From Mycobacterium uberis (GTDB lineage: Bacteria; Actinomycetota; Actinomycetes; Mycobacteriales; Mycobacteriaceae), in assembly GCF_003408705.1 (NCBI RefSeq), contig NZ_QAYL01000025.1:1-64000 (forward strand): DNA of 64,000 nucleotides. The letters run 5' to 3'. Below, piece after piece: positions 57,380 to 64,000 of the stretch. The position numbers and the translations under genes were made by a program. Numbering within the stretch: the stretch's first letter is position 1; each line of letters starts with the position of its first letter. The notes beneath the pieces were generated by a model. It searched no databases and had not been told where the DNA came from. It saw nothing but the letters and a program-made list of their open reading frames with translations.

Positions 57380-58490
57380 TCTGAGCAGGATTCGATCAAT
57401 CCATCCATTTCCAGTACCTCACGTTTCCGATGCCGACGTACCAGCAGGTGTCGACAGATTACCCCTGCTCGGCGTTTATCGGCCCAGGGACGCATGGCCG
57501 TCGGCACATCCACGATCGACGATCTCGCGTTGCACACCTAGGTCGCATTGGTGCTGGCTACGACGATGACGCCGAACGTGGTTGCCGCCTCGATATATCA
57601 CACCAGATCCAGCACCGAACGTAGTATTCTAAACTTCCACGCTGAACTGGTTGCCGAACAGGATCTGGAGAAGTCGTTCCCGCCACCAACTTGCCCCAGG
57701 TCTCGTCGCGGCAGGCCCATCTGTCCGCCGAGCGGGTTGCGCCCAGCACAGTGGACAACACCACGTTCTCCAGCAGCTTGACCGCGATCAACCCGGCGAT
57801 GCGCGCCGACGGGCCGCGTCCCACGCTTTGCGCCATCCACGGCTTCATGGGATCGTTGTATCTGCTCAACAGACGGTTCTTCTCGCTACCTTGGTACTAT
57901 CGGTCCGTCCGGCTACGCCATTCTTCTATATACGTTGTCTTTCTATAGTCCGCGGGCAAAAAGTTGTCACCGTTCAGTGATTTCAGTTACGTTGCCTGCA
58001 GTCTCAGCGGTTTTACCGAAGCGATAGCCCAGGTCGTGCATAACTTCCATTCCATCATCAACTATTTGCGCCACACCGGTGTCTACCGCATCGTGTTGAC
58101 CGGCATATCGCTGGTTGGTTATACCCCAGCACTGCTGGCTGCTGTCGAGAACCAACTCGCTGCCACCATCCCCAACTGCCCTGTCGCCGCTCCCACAACA
58201 AATAATGTTGGACGAATGGCTACCAGCCAACTTACCCCTTCGGTTAGGACTGTGACTATCCAAGATCAGCCATGACGAGCTCGTTGTCGGGTTTTCTCTA
58301 TCGCTGTCTCGCCAGCATCGTCAAATGATCATCGCCAGTCTCGGCGATCGATTGGCTGCAGCACTTCAGGCCGCAATGCTGTGGAAGTATTGGGGCCATT
58401 GTACGGTGCACTGACTCTCCGGGAACCACATACTGTACGTGAGTCAGTTAGACTACTTTGCGGCTGAATGAGCAGCTTTTTGCACCAGGG
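57380..58490 (+). pseudogene. Alpha/beta hydrolase pseudogene (Rv0293c-like)
   Basis: The plus strand contains 'SDFSYVACSLSGFTEAIAQV', VHNFHSIINYLRHTGVYRIV, LTGISLVGYTPALLAAVENQ (nucleophile elbow GISLG changed to GISLV) and LAATIPNCPVAAPT in one frame (57,964-58,200). The C-terminal blocks 'MIIASLGDRLAAA', AMLWKYWGHCTV and 'LSGNHILYVSQLDYFAAE' follow in others. The N-terminal part is strongly decayed. It ends just before the convergent end of eccE3. Confidence 0.78.
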
Positions 58491-58496
58491 TCATAT

Positions 58497-59504
58497 TCAG
58501 CTAGAGGTTTTAGGTCGCGGTGCTCGATGGACCCCCACCGCCGGAGCAGGCCAACGTAGCCGAGTCAGCAAGTCCGCTGCCATATCCGTATGTCCGTCCA
58601 GTCGCTGCGTGGACAACAGATCCAACACCGCCAGTGCCGGCCGGTGATTTCCGAGTTGCGAGGTCAATCCTGCTAACGGCGCGGTACCTTGCGGCGCAGT
58701 GTCGGTTAGAAACACGCATGCGGCCGCGATGGTGTTGGAATTGCTTGATCCAGGGCCGGCGATCTCTAGCACCGTCCAAGTCACACGCGCTGGGTATGAC
58801 CGAATCGCATCCAACGTACCGGGCAATGCGTCATCGATACTAATCCGGTATGCTGCAAGGTAATCCGATCCATTCTCAATCCCGTACCAAGTCTCGTCAC
58901 CTTGCTCAGTGATCAGCCGTGGGACATCGCCGAGCCCTGCCGTGCTGACCTCCCAACCAATTTCACGAAGGTGGTCGGCAAGCCGACGCGCCGCTGCCTG
59001 GGCGGTCTCCCGTAGCGGGATCCGCGACGAACGCGCCTGCAGCGCTGCCAGGTTTTGCTCCGCCGACAACGTCAGCCCGATCCAGGTATCGCACCGCGCA
59101 CCATCAGACTCGTTGTTACGGCTGGTTATTCGGATCGTGTCTGCACGGATGCCATAACAGTTTAAATATTGAGCAATCAGTGGCAACGGAAGCACGTCTG
59201 ATTCGCCGGCCGATGGCCCCATCCGCAGCAGCACAGTTGTCCGTGTAGTGGAGTCGGATTCGCTGACGGGCCGACTGCGGCGCCATATCATGGCTAATCG
59301 TCGGCGCAAGATGGTGGTCAAGTACAGTCCCCGCCACCAGCCAAACAGCACGATCATAACAAGCGCAGCGATGCCAAGTAACCAGTAGCTTCGGGTCGAC
59401 CCCCAAGGGTACGCCATCAACGCAGGCACGACGGCCAGCATCGCCAACGTGATCCGGCCAGTTCCCGGCCACACAGCCGCCGAGCGTGATCGGTGCACGC
59501 TCAC
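58497..59504 (-). CDS. eccE3: ESX-3 secretion system protein EccE3
   Basis: 335 residues. Two N-terminal transmembrane helices ('ITLAMLAVVPALMAYPWG', 'YWLLGIAALVMIVLFGWW') are followed by a cytoplasmic/periplasmic-periphery EccE domain with 'YGIRADTIRITSRN', 'TWIGLTLSAEQNLAALQARS' and a C-terminal helical end. EccE is the peripheral subunit of the type VII membrane complex. The start codon overlaps the mycP3 stop by four bases. It is the last gene of the ESX-3 operon, as in Mtb (Rv0292). Confidence 0.94.
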   Translation of the reverse strand: MSVHRSRSAAVWPGTGRITLAMLAVVPALMAYPWGSTRSYWLLGIAALVMIVLFGWWRGLYLTTILRRRLAMIWRRSRPVSESDSTTRTTVLLRMGPSAGESDVLPLPLIAQYLNCYGIRADTIRITSRNNESDGARCDTWIGLTLSAEQNLAALQARSSRIPLRETAQAAARRLADHLREIGWEVSTAGLGDVPRLITEQGDETWYGIENGSDYLAAYRISIDDALPGTLDAIRSYPARVTWTVLEIAGPGSSNSNTIAAACVFLTDTAPQGTAPLAGLTSQLGNHRPALAVLDLLSTQRLDGHTDMAADLLTRLRWPAPAVGVHRAPRPKTSS

Positions 59505-60928
59505 GGGGTGGGATCCTTTCGCCGGCGCGCGACAATCGCGGCAGTCGAGGCGACGGCAGCAACAACCAAAGCCAGCGCGGCAGTCCCGACAAACGCGACA
59601 TTCCGTGGTGTGTTGTCCTTCGGCGCCGGCACCGGCGGAACAGTGACTGGCTTTACCGGCGCTATAGGCGACTCGTTGGGTGCGGGCAAGCTCCAGGTCA
59701 AGGCTGCCACCGGGTCCAAAATACCTGCGCCTACGACATTAGAGGGTACCCGGGCGCCGGTATGAGCAGTCGCGGTGATACGACGCAACACCTGTGTAGC
59801 GGTCAGTTCTGGATACCTGCTCCGCACCAACGCCGCGACTCCCGAGACGTAGCCGGCCGCGTAGCTGGTGTCATTCAGCGCGATCTGTTGGTCACGATCG
59901 TTAGGCAAGCCGTTGGCCAAACCTCCATTGTCGCGGTTGCTCACCGAAACGATGTTTTCGCCCGGTGCCGCAATACCCACCCAAGGTCCGGGCATGGTGA
60001 ATTTCGATGGCTGCCCATCCGGTGTCAGTGACGCCACCGACAGCACATACGGCTGCCACCACGACGGAATGGAGACCGAGGTGACGCTCGCCCAGTTCCG
60101 TGGATCGTCTGGATGGCCCAGATCAGTAAGCGGGTTGGACTCGCAATTCATGCTCCCACCACCCGTTCCGGTCGACCCAGCATTGCCTGCCGCAGCCACG
60201 ATCACGGCGTCCTTGTCCACCACCGCATAGCGGATCGCAGCGCCAAGCTCGGACTGGTCAATGGGCCGATCGGCGGGCAAGCAAGTGATCGCAGAGATAG
60301 TGATCACTCGCGCGCCGAGGTCTGCGGCATGCACAATGGCCCGACCGAGCGTGGTTACCTTGAGGGACATCTGCTCAAGCTGCGGATCACCACCCGGCGA
60401 TCGCAGCGAGAACTTGGCGGAGGTCACCCGGATGGACAGCAACAGCGCCGCGGGTGCGACCCCCGAAAAACTATCATAGCCAGCAGGATCGGGTTGGCCA
60501 GCGACGATACCCGCGACTAGGGTTCCGTGTCCGTCGCAATCGATTAAGCCGTCGCTCGACTCTACATAGTCGCCGCCGCCCTCGACGTTGGGTAACCGCG
60601 GTCCTGGCCGTACTCCAGTATCGACGATTGCCACCAGTTGACCCTCACCGCGGGAAATTTGCCATGCTGCAGTAAGGTTCAGCATCGACTGATTGGACGT
60701 CACGATGCCTGGATCGGTGCCTGGAATGACTCCGGAGATGCTACATGGGCTGCGTTGTTGCATTGTCTGCACAGGTCCCGGTGCACCGCTCGGTGGTGAC
60801 ACATCGGGATCGACTACCGGCGGACTAATTGCGAGTGCCCGCGGACAGAATCCCACCAGCATTGCCTGGAAAACAACCAGAGTCATTGCGAAGCAATCTA
60901 GTCCAATTCGAAATCCAGCCCGCATCAT
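59501..60928 (-). CDS. mycP3: ESX-3 mycosin protease MycP3
   Basis: 475-residue membrane-anchored subtilisin-like serine protease needed for a stable and active ESX-3 complex. Signal peptide at the N-terminus ('FAMTLVVFQAMLVGFCPRALA'). The catalytic triad is intact: Asp103 (AIVDTGV), His134 (DCDGHGTLVAG) and Ser355 (NDTSYAAGYVSG). The oxyanion Asn is in VAAAGNAGS. A Pro-rich linker and a C-terminal transmembrane helix ('AFVGTAALALVVAAVASTAA') with a basic tail follow. The start overlaps the eccD3 stop by four bases. Counterpart Rv0291. Confidence 0.96.
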   Translation of the reverse strand: MMRAGFRIGLDCFAMTLVVFQAMLVGFCPRALAISPPVVDPDVSPPSGAPGPVQTMQQRSPCSISGVIPGTDPGIVTSNQSMLNLTAAWQISRGEGQLVAIVDTGVRPGPRLPNVEGGGDYVESSDGLIDCDGHGTLVAGIVAGQPDPAGYDSFSGVAPAALLLSIRVTSAKFSLRSPGGDPQLEQMSLKVTTLGRAIVHAADLGARVITISAITCLPADRPIDQSELGAAIRYAVVDKDAVIVAAAGNAGSTGTGGGSMNCESNPLTDLGHPDDPRNWASVTSVSIPSWWQPYVLSVASLTPDGQPSKFTMPGPWVGIAAPGENIVSVSNRDNGGLANGLPNDRDQQIALNDTSYAAGYVSGVAALVRSRYPELTATQVLRRITATAHTGARVPSNVVGAGILDPVAALTWSLPAPNESPIAPVKPVTVPPVPAPKDNTPRNVAFVGTAALALVVAAVASTAAIVARRRKDPTP

Positions 60929-62343
60929 TGATTGAGTACCCAGCTAAAAAGACCAACCAGATATGCCATGGCGGGGATCAGTGAAGCGTCAAGGCCAGAG
61001 GCGACTATACCCAGCAGGCGACGCAGTGGCAGCGAATAGCTATCCGGTGAGGCTATATGCGGATTGAGTGCTGCCACCACCCATGCCAACACCACCACGA
61101 CGAGCACCAGTACCACAACAAAAGCTACAAAATAACGTCCCGTCGCAGTGTATAGTACCAACAGCACGCTGATGACCAGATACAGCTGGGCAAGCAGCCA
61201 GGTTTTACAGACGGCCGAATCCCACACTCGGGCACGCAACGTGGCTGTAACCGCGGTTGCCGCGACCACGTACCAACCCACACTGCTAACCGCCTCAGGC
61301 CGCAACGCGATCGCCACCGAACCCAGCATGCCCAGCAGTGCAGCAGCGGCGATGAAACCACTCTGATGAGCGTCGCTGATGCGCACCCGCCGCGGCAAAT
61401 CCTCAAGCACCTGCAACGACGGCGCCGACGGAGTCGGATCACCCGGTGCCGGGATCACCGGCAATGGGAACCGTGCCCACAATGCGGAGAGCTGAGGCGC
61501 CTCGACGGTGACCAGGAGAGCCACCCCAATCAATCCGCAGCCAATGGTCAACAACGTTAGTTGCCAAAGCAATTCGGCTCCAGCCGCCAATGACACAGCC
61601 GCTCCGATAACCGCTGTTGCGGTGAAGAAAGCTACAATCCGCTCGCGTTCAGGGCCAGGAACGATCAAAGCAATTAGCGACCACGCGGTGACGCCGGCAG
61701 CGGCCAACAACACCTGCGCTGGCCCGAATCTGCCAGGTACCGCCAACGCTAAAGCGGCACCAATAGGCACCAATGCTGCTATAAACAACACCATCCCGAT
61801 GTGCGCCGCACGTGACCTAAGCGCCAAACCACCCAATACGATGAGCACCGCGATCGCAGCGACTACGAGCAGTCCGGTCAGTGCACCAGTGACTGTCCGA
61901 TAGGTGACACCCAGACCGGTTGTCGCGCTGGCCGCAGCGATCGCCGCGGCCAGCGCCCCACGTCGAATATACGATTGGCCCCAAGGCTTGAGCCGACAGG
62001 TCGAGAAGATCATCGCGGCGTCCGCGATATCCTCAACAATGCCAGGCGCCGCCGGACCGACTGGTACCGGCTGCAATGCGAGCAGATCACCGTCGACGAC
62101 TCCAACAGTGTCAAGGCTGGCATCCAAGCTGAATGGCGCTCCACCGATGGGAGCCAAGCTCAGTTGTGAACTTGCGCCGACTGTCGATGCGGAATCGCTA
62201 TCCGACACTACTGGGACCACCATGCGCTGTACTGCGGGCAGGATTTCGCGCAACGGCAATTCGGCGGGCAGAGCCATTTCCGTCAACCGGCTGTCCGCGA
62301 GAATGGCAACACGGACGATCGGCATGACGGCGCCGGACATCAC
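60925..62343 (-). CDS. eccD3: ESX-3 membrane channel component EccD3
   Basis: 472 residues, same as Mtb EccD3 (Rv0290). An N-terminal ubiquitin-like cytoplasmic domain (about 1-90, 'VRVAILADSRLTEMALPAEL') is followed by about 11 transmembrane helices to the C-terminus ('LIPAMAYLVGLFSWVLNQ'). Two EccD copies line the membrane pore vestibule of each type VII protomer. Transcribed with mycP3 and eccE3, with overlapping stop/start codons. A 176-base gap, larger than usual in this operon, separates it from espG3. Confidence 0.95.
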   Translation of the reverse strand: MMSGAVMPIVRVAILADSRLTEMALPAELPLREILPAVQRMVVPVVSDSDSASTVGASSQLSLAPIGGAPFSLDASLDTVGVVDGDLLALQPVPVGPAAPGIVEDIADAAMIFSTCRLKPWGQSYIRRGALAAAIAAASATTGLGVTYRTVTGALTGLLVVAAIAVLIVLGGLALRSRAAHIGMVLFIAALVPIGAALALAVPGRFGPAQVLLAAAGVTAWSLIALIVPGPERERIVAFFTATAVIGAAVSLAAGAELLWQLTLLTIGCGLIGVALLVTVEAPQLSALWARFPLPVIPAPGDPTPSAPSLQVLEDLPRRVRISDAHQSGFIAAAALLGMLGSVAIALRPEAVSSVGWYVVAATAVTATLRARVWDSAVCKTWLLAQLYLVISVLLVLYTATGRYFVAFVVVLVLVVVVLAWVVAALNPHIASPDSYSLPLRRLLGIVASGLDASLIPAMAYLVGLFSWVLNQ

Positions 62344-62519
62344 CGAGCCCTCGTAAAATGCTTCTGCAAAGGCTCATGCCACATGTAAGACATCGCTTCT
62401 CTCTATCTATAACGGCCGCATAATCTACGCGGCCATGATTTCCGCTACTGCTGTGTAAGCCGACTATTTTTAAATTGCCGATTTCTTAGCTCTGGCTTGC
62501 GGCCCGCGTCGTTACCCGA
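62344..62519. other. Intergenic gap between espG3 and eccD3
   Basis: Contains no gene. TA-rich, with no clear terminator stem. Confidence 0.5.
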
Positions 62520-63389
62520 CTACGAAGTCTGGCCAGAGAAATCTCGAGACAACCGCTGGTCGGGAAACCAGCGGCCCGCTGGCAAGGTGCCAGTTAGCTG
62601 CTCAATCCCGACAGCGATGGCAAAAGGGACCCCTGGACTGAACGTAGACACCCACTCGCCGTCGAATGCGCGGGACGGACTGATCAGCACTCGGCCTGCG
62701 ATGGTGTCAACGATGCTCATCCCAACCTCGGTGGTGGCATGCTCTCCGTCGCGGTGACAGCCAGCAACGATCTCAACATAACTCCGAGGATTAGAGAACA
62801 CCGATTCCACCACCGGCCGCGCCGATTTTGGAATACCCAGGTAGTCAACAACTTGCGCTAACGAGGCACCAGACCTCAATCGTTCGTCGGCTCGGACACC
62901 AACCCGCATCGGTATGCTGAACTCGTCGAAACGCGCCGGTGACCGCTGTACCAGGCCGGCACTGAGAATCGGCACTAGTCCGAACGGGTCATCGATATCC
63001 ATTGCGGTGAACGTGATCAGCTGCGCACTACGCAGCGCAACCACAGTCTTGCCGCTGACTCCAGCGCGCTGTGCGACCATACCACGTAGCAGCTCACTGC
63101 TACCAGCGGACGACGCAGGCCCCAAATAACGGAGATCGAGCCATCGATCGGGGAAGCACACCACCCTGATCCACTCGGCGACTGCCCGGTTGACAGAGCC
63201 GTCTGCTGCCAACAAACCCATCTGTGTCAGCTCAGCCTTCTGACGTTCAACAAAGGCGCCCCGTTCCGCAGCATCACGATACGGGCTGGTGATCGCCAGA
63301 ACCCACGGGAAGCTGCCCGCTCCAATGACTTCCGCAATAAACCACGCATGATCGACCGTCAACTCAACTGCGTTGGGATCGACGTTCAT
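62520..63389 (-). CDS. espG3: ESX-3 substrate chaperone EspG3
   Basis: About 289 residues from the ATG at 63389 ([13 protein letters not shown]), which sits 10 bases after the esxH stop. The frame is open further upstream to 63434, but that would overlap esxH and add residues absent in relatives. EspG proteins bind the tip of PE-PPE heterodimers and keep them soluble for export. Visible landmarks: '[20 protein letters not shown]', '[19 protein letters not shown]', '[20 protein letters not shown]', '[19 protein letters not shown]' and [20 protein letters not shown]. Counterpart Rv0289. Its survival implies that some PE/PPE substrates remain in the genome. Confidence 0.94.
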   Translation of the reverse strand: MNVDPNAVELTVDHAWFIAEVIGAGSFPWVLAITSPYRDAAERGAFVERQKAELTQMGLLAADGSVNRAVAEWIRVVCFPDRWLDLRYLGPASSAGSSELLRGMVAQRAGVSGKTVVALRSAQLITFTAMDIDDPFGLVPILSAGLVQRSPARFDEFSIPMRVGVRADERLRSGASLAQVVDYLGIPKSARPVVESVFSNPRSYVEIVAGCHRDGEHATTEVGMSIVDTIAGRVLISPSRAFDGEWVSTFSPGVPFAIAVGIEQLTGTLPAGRWFPDQRLSRDFSGQTS

Positions 63390-63399
63390 CGATACACGA

Positions 63400-63690
63400 T
63401 TAGCCACCCCATTTGGCGGCTTCGTTCTGGTCACGAGCGAGCATAGTCAGGATGTTGTTTTGATGGGTGCTGGCCATTGACTGATAGGCGTGCACCATGT
63501 TTTCCAGAGCCTGACTCCACTGCACCTGCCAGGCCTGGTAAGTCATCCCGGTTTCGCCCTGCCAGCCAGCCTGCAGCGCGGCCCGCTCGGCCGAGATATC
63601 GGTGCCCAGCCCCTGCAAAGTAGCAGCATAGGCTGACATGTTCCCGGCGTGGGTCAACATTGCCGAATAGTTGTACATAATTTGTGACAT
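63400..63690 (-). CDS. esxH: ESX-3 secreted protein EsxH (TB10.4)
   Basis: 96 residues (MSQIMYNY start at 63690; another ATG one codon upstream). WXG100 fold: helix 1, the WQG turn at residues 43-45, helix 2 and C-terminal AAKWGG. It forms a 1:1 heterodimer with EsxG and is secreted by ESX-3. In Mtb it helps iron/zinc acquisition and blocks host ESCRT. The Mtb zinc-site residues are His14, His70, His76 and Glu77. Here His14 and His76 remain, but 70 and 77 are Gln. It follows esxG after 33 bases. Confidence 0.97.
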   Translation of the reverse strand: MSQIMYNYSAMLTHAGNMSAYAATLQGLGTDISAERAALQAGWQGETGMTYQAWQVQWSQALENMVHAYQSMASTHQNNILTMLARDQNEAAKWGG

Positions 63691-63723
63691 CACAAATCCT
63701 TTCAGTTAATTAGTCTGGTTGGA

Positions 63724-64000
63724 TCACACGCCGCTAGAGTAGGTCGTGGCAGCCGCGGCATCGACAGCCACATACATACCTGCAGCCTCACCCATATGTT
63801 GCTGCGCAACCTCGAGCAAGGTGTTGACTTTTTCGGCAGCATCGACAAACTGAGCATGCGCAGCCTGATACGCCGCCGCACCCTCTCCCTGGTGAAAAGC
63901 CCGTGCCGATATCGCTTCCTGCTCGGCCTGACTAATGGTGTGACGCATCAGCGCCGCCTTAGTACCGAACGCTGCCTCCGAGGCGACCAGCTGTGGGATG
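63724..64000 (-). CDS. esxG: ESX-3 secreted protein EsxG (partial, runs off the window)
   Basis: C-terminal 91 residues of EsxG. The frame continues to the window edge as IPQLVASEAAFGTKAALMRH, so only about the first six or seven codons are missing. It has the helical hairpin with 'AFHQGEGAAAYQAAHAQF' and 'VNTLLEVAQQHMGEAAGMYV'. As in Mtb EsxG (Rv0287) there is no canonical WXG. Partner of EsxH. Confidence 0.96.
   Translation of the reverse strand, partial: IPQLVASEAAFGTKAALMRHTISQAEQEAISARAFHQGEGAAAYQAAHAQFVDAAEKVNTLLEVAQQHMGEAAGMYVAVDAAAATTYSSGV

Noticed and set aside
61508..61903. Plus-strand Ala/Thr/Asn-rich frame inside eccD3
   Set aside because: Shadow of the transmembrane-helix coding region of eccD3 on the other strand.
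1..64000. CRISPR arrays, prophage or complete insertion sequences
   Set aside because: No regularly spaced repeats, no intact transposase and no phage structural gene were visible. Only one truncated IS3-family relic and short tandem duplications were found.

Overview
This window comes from a slow-growing mycobacterium undergoing massive genome decay, of the Mycobacterium leprae type (M. leprae, M. lepromatosis, M. uberis and relatives). The evidence is a set of intact, unmistakably mycobacterial genes (clpB, dnaK-grpE-dnaJ-hspR, pyrE, rmlA, dcd and half of an ESX-3 locus). They are separated by long stretches in which recognisable mycobacterial genes survive only as frameshifted, stop-ridden fragments. 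I cannot name the species by eye. Several residues of DnaK and EsxH look different from what I remember of M. leprae, so a sister species is quite possible. All Rv numbers below are recalled M. tuberculosis (Mtb) counterparts, not search results.

Layout. Positions 1-11,400 hold a REP13E12/DUF222 relic, then a minus-strand run matching Mtb Rv0384c-Rv0380c (clpB, a membrane protein, pyrE, a lipoprotein, an RNA methyltransferase). A dead SDR gene lies inside that run. Next come a PE_PGRS relic, an intact secreted DUF4185 protein (candidate GH183 arabinanase) and a flavohaemoglobin-like reductase (Rv0385). Positions 11,523-15,684 are the dnaK-grpE-dnaJ1-hspR operon. The order Rv0385 | hspR, with the two blocks in opposite relative orientation, marks a rearrangement compared with Mtb. 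From hspR to the right end the order follows Mtb Rv0353 down to Rv0287 in reverse, with large losses.

Positions 15,700-26,000 are mostly dead: PE, a CO-dehydrogenase-like L-M-S cluster, an intact lipoprotein, an HTH/PIN toxin-antitoxin relic and an Hsp70-like relic. Positions 26,210-31,661 carry the intact iron-sulfur/heterodisulfide-reductase-like protein (Rv0338c), an alanine/aspartate aminotransferase and rmlA. Positions 31,690-35,600 are relics (NTF2-like, MDMPI-like, ricin-type lectin, DUF7159-like). Then follow dcd, a secreted M15-like protein and tRNA-Gly(CCC). Positions 37,300-43,300 are the emptiest part, with only a PE relic and an IS3-family relic. An intact MPT64 homologue lies at 43,336. 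Further relics lead to an intact membrane-anchored Hsp70-like protein (Rv0312 type), an L,D-transpeptidase-fold protein and a PAP2 phosphatase. Positions 53,000-58,480 contain dead Rv0307c, Rv0306, sulfatase, Stf0 sulfotransferase, trans-aconitate methyltransferase and alpha/beta hydrolase genes. The right end holds intact eccE3, mycP3, eccD3, espG3, esxH and the 3' part of esxG.

How the genes work together. The surviving genes fall into essential themes: protein quality control (ClpB with DnaK/GrpE/DnaJ, both under HspR-type inverted repeats), nucleotide supply (PyrE, Dcd), cell-wall precursor and envelope work (RmlA, L,D-transpeptidase fold, DUF4185, PAP2) and ESX-3 secretion for metal acquisition. 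The genes lost are mainly accessory metabolism, lipid and sulfur modification, PE proteins and toxin-antitoxin modules. Short tandem duplications of 11-21 bp sit in or beside several of the dead genes.
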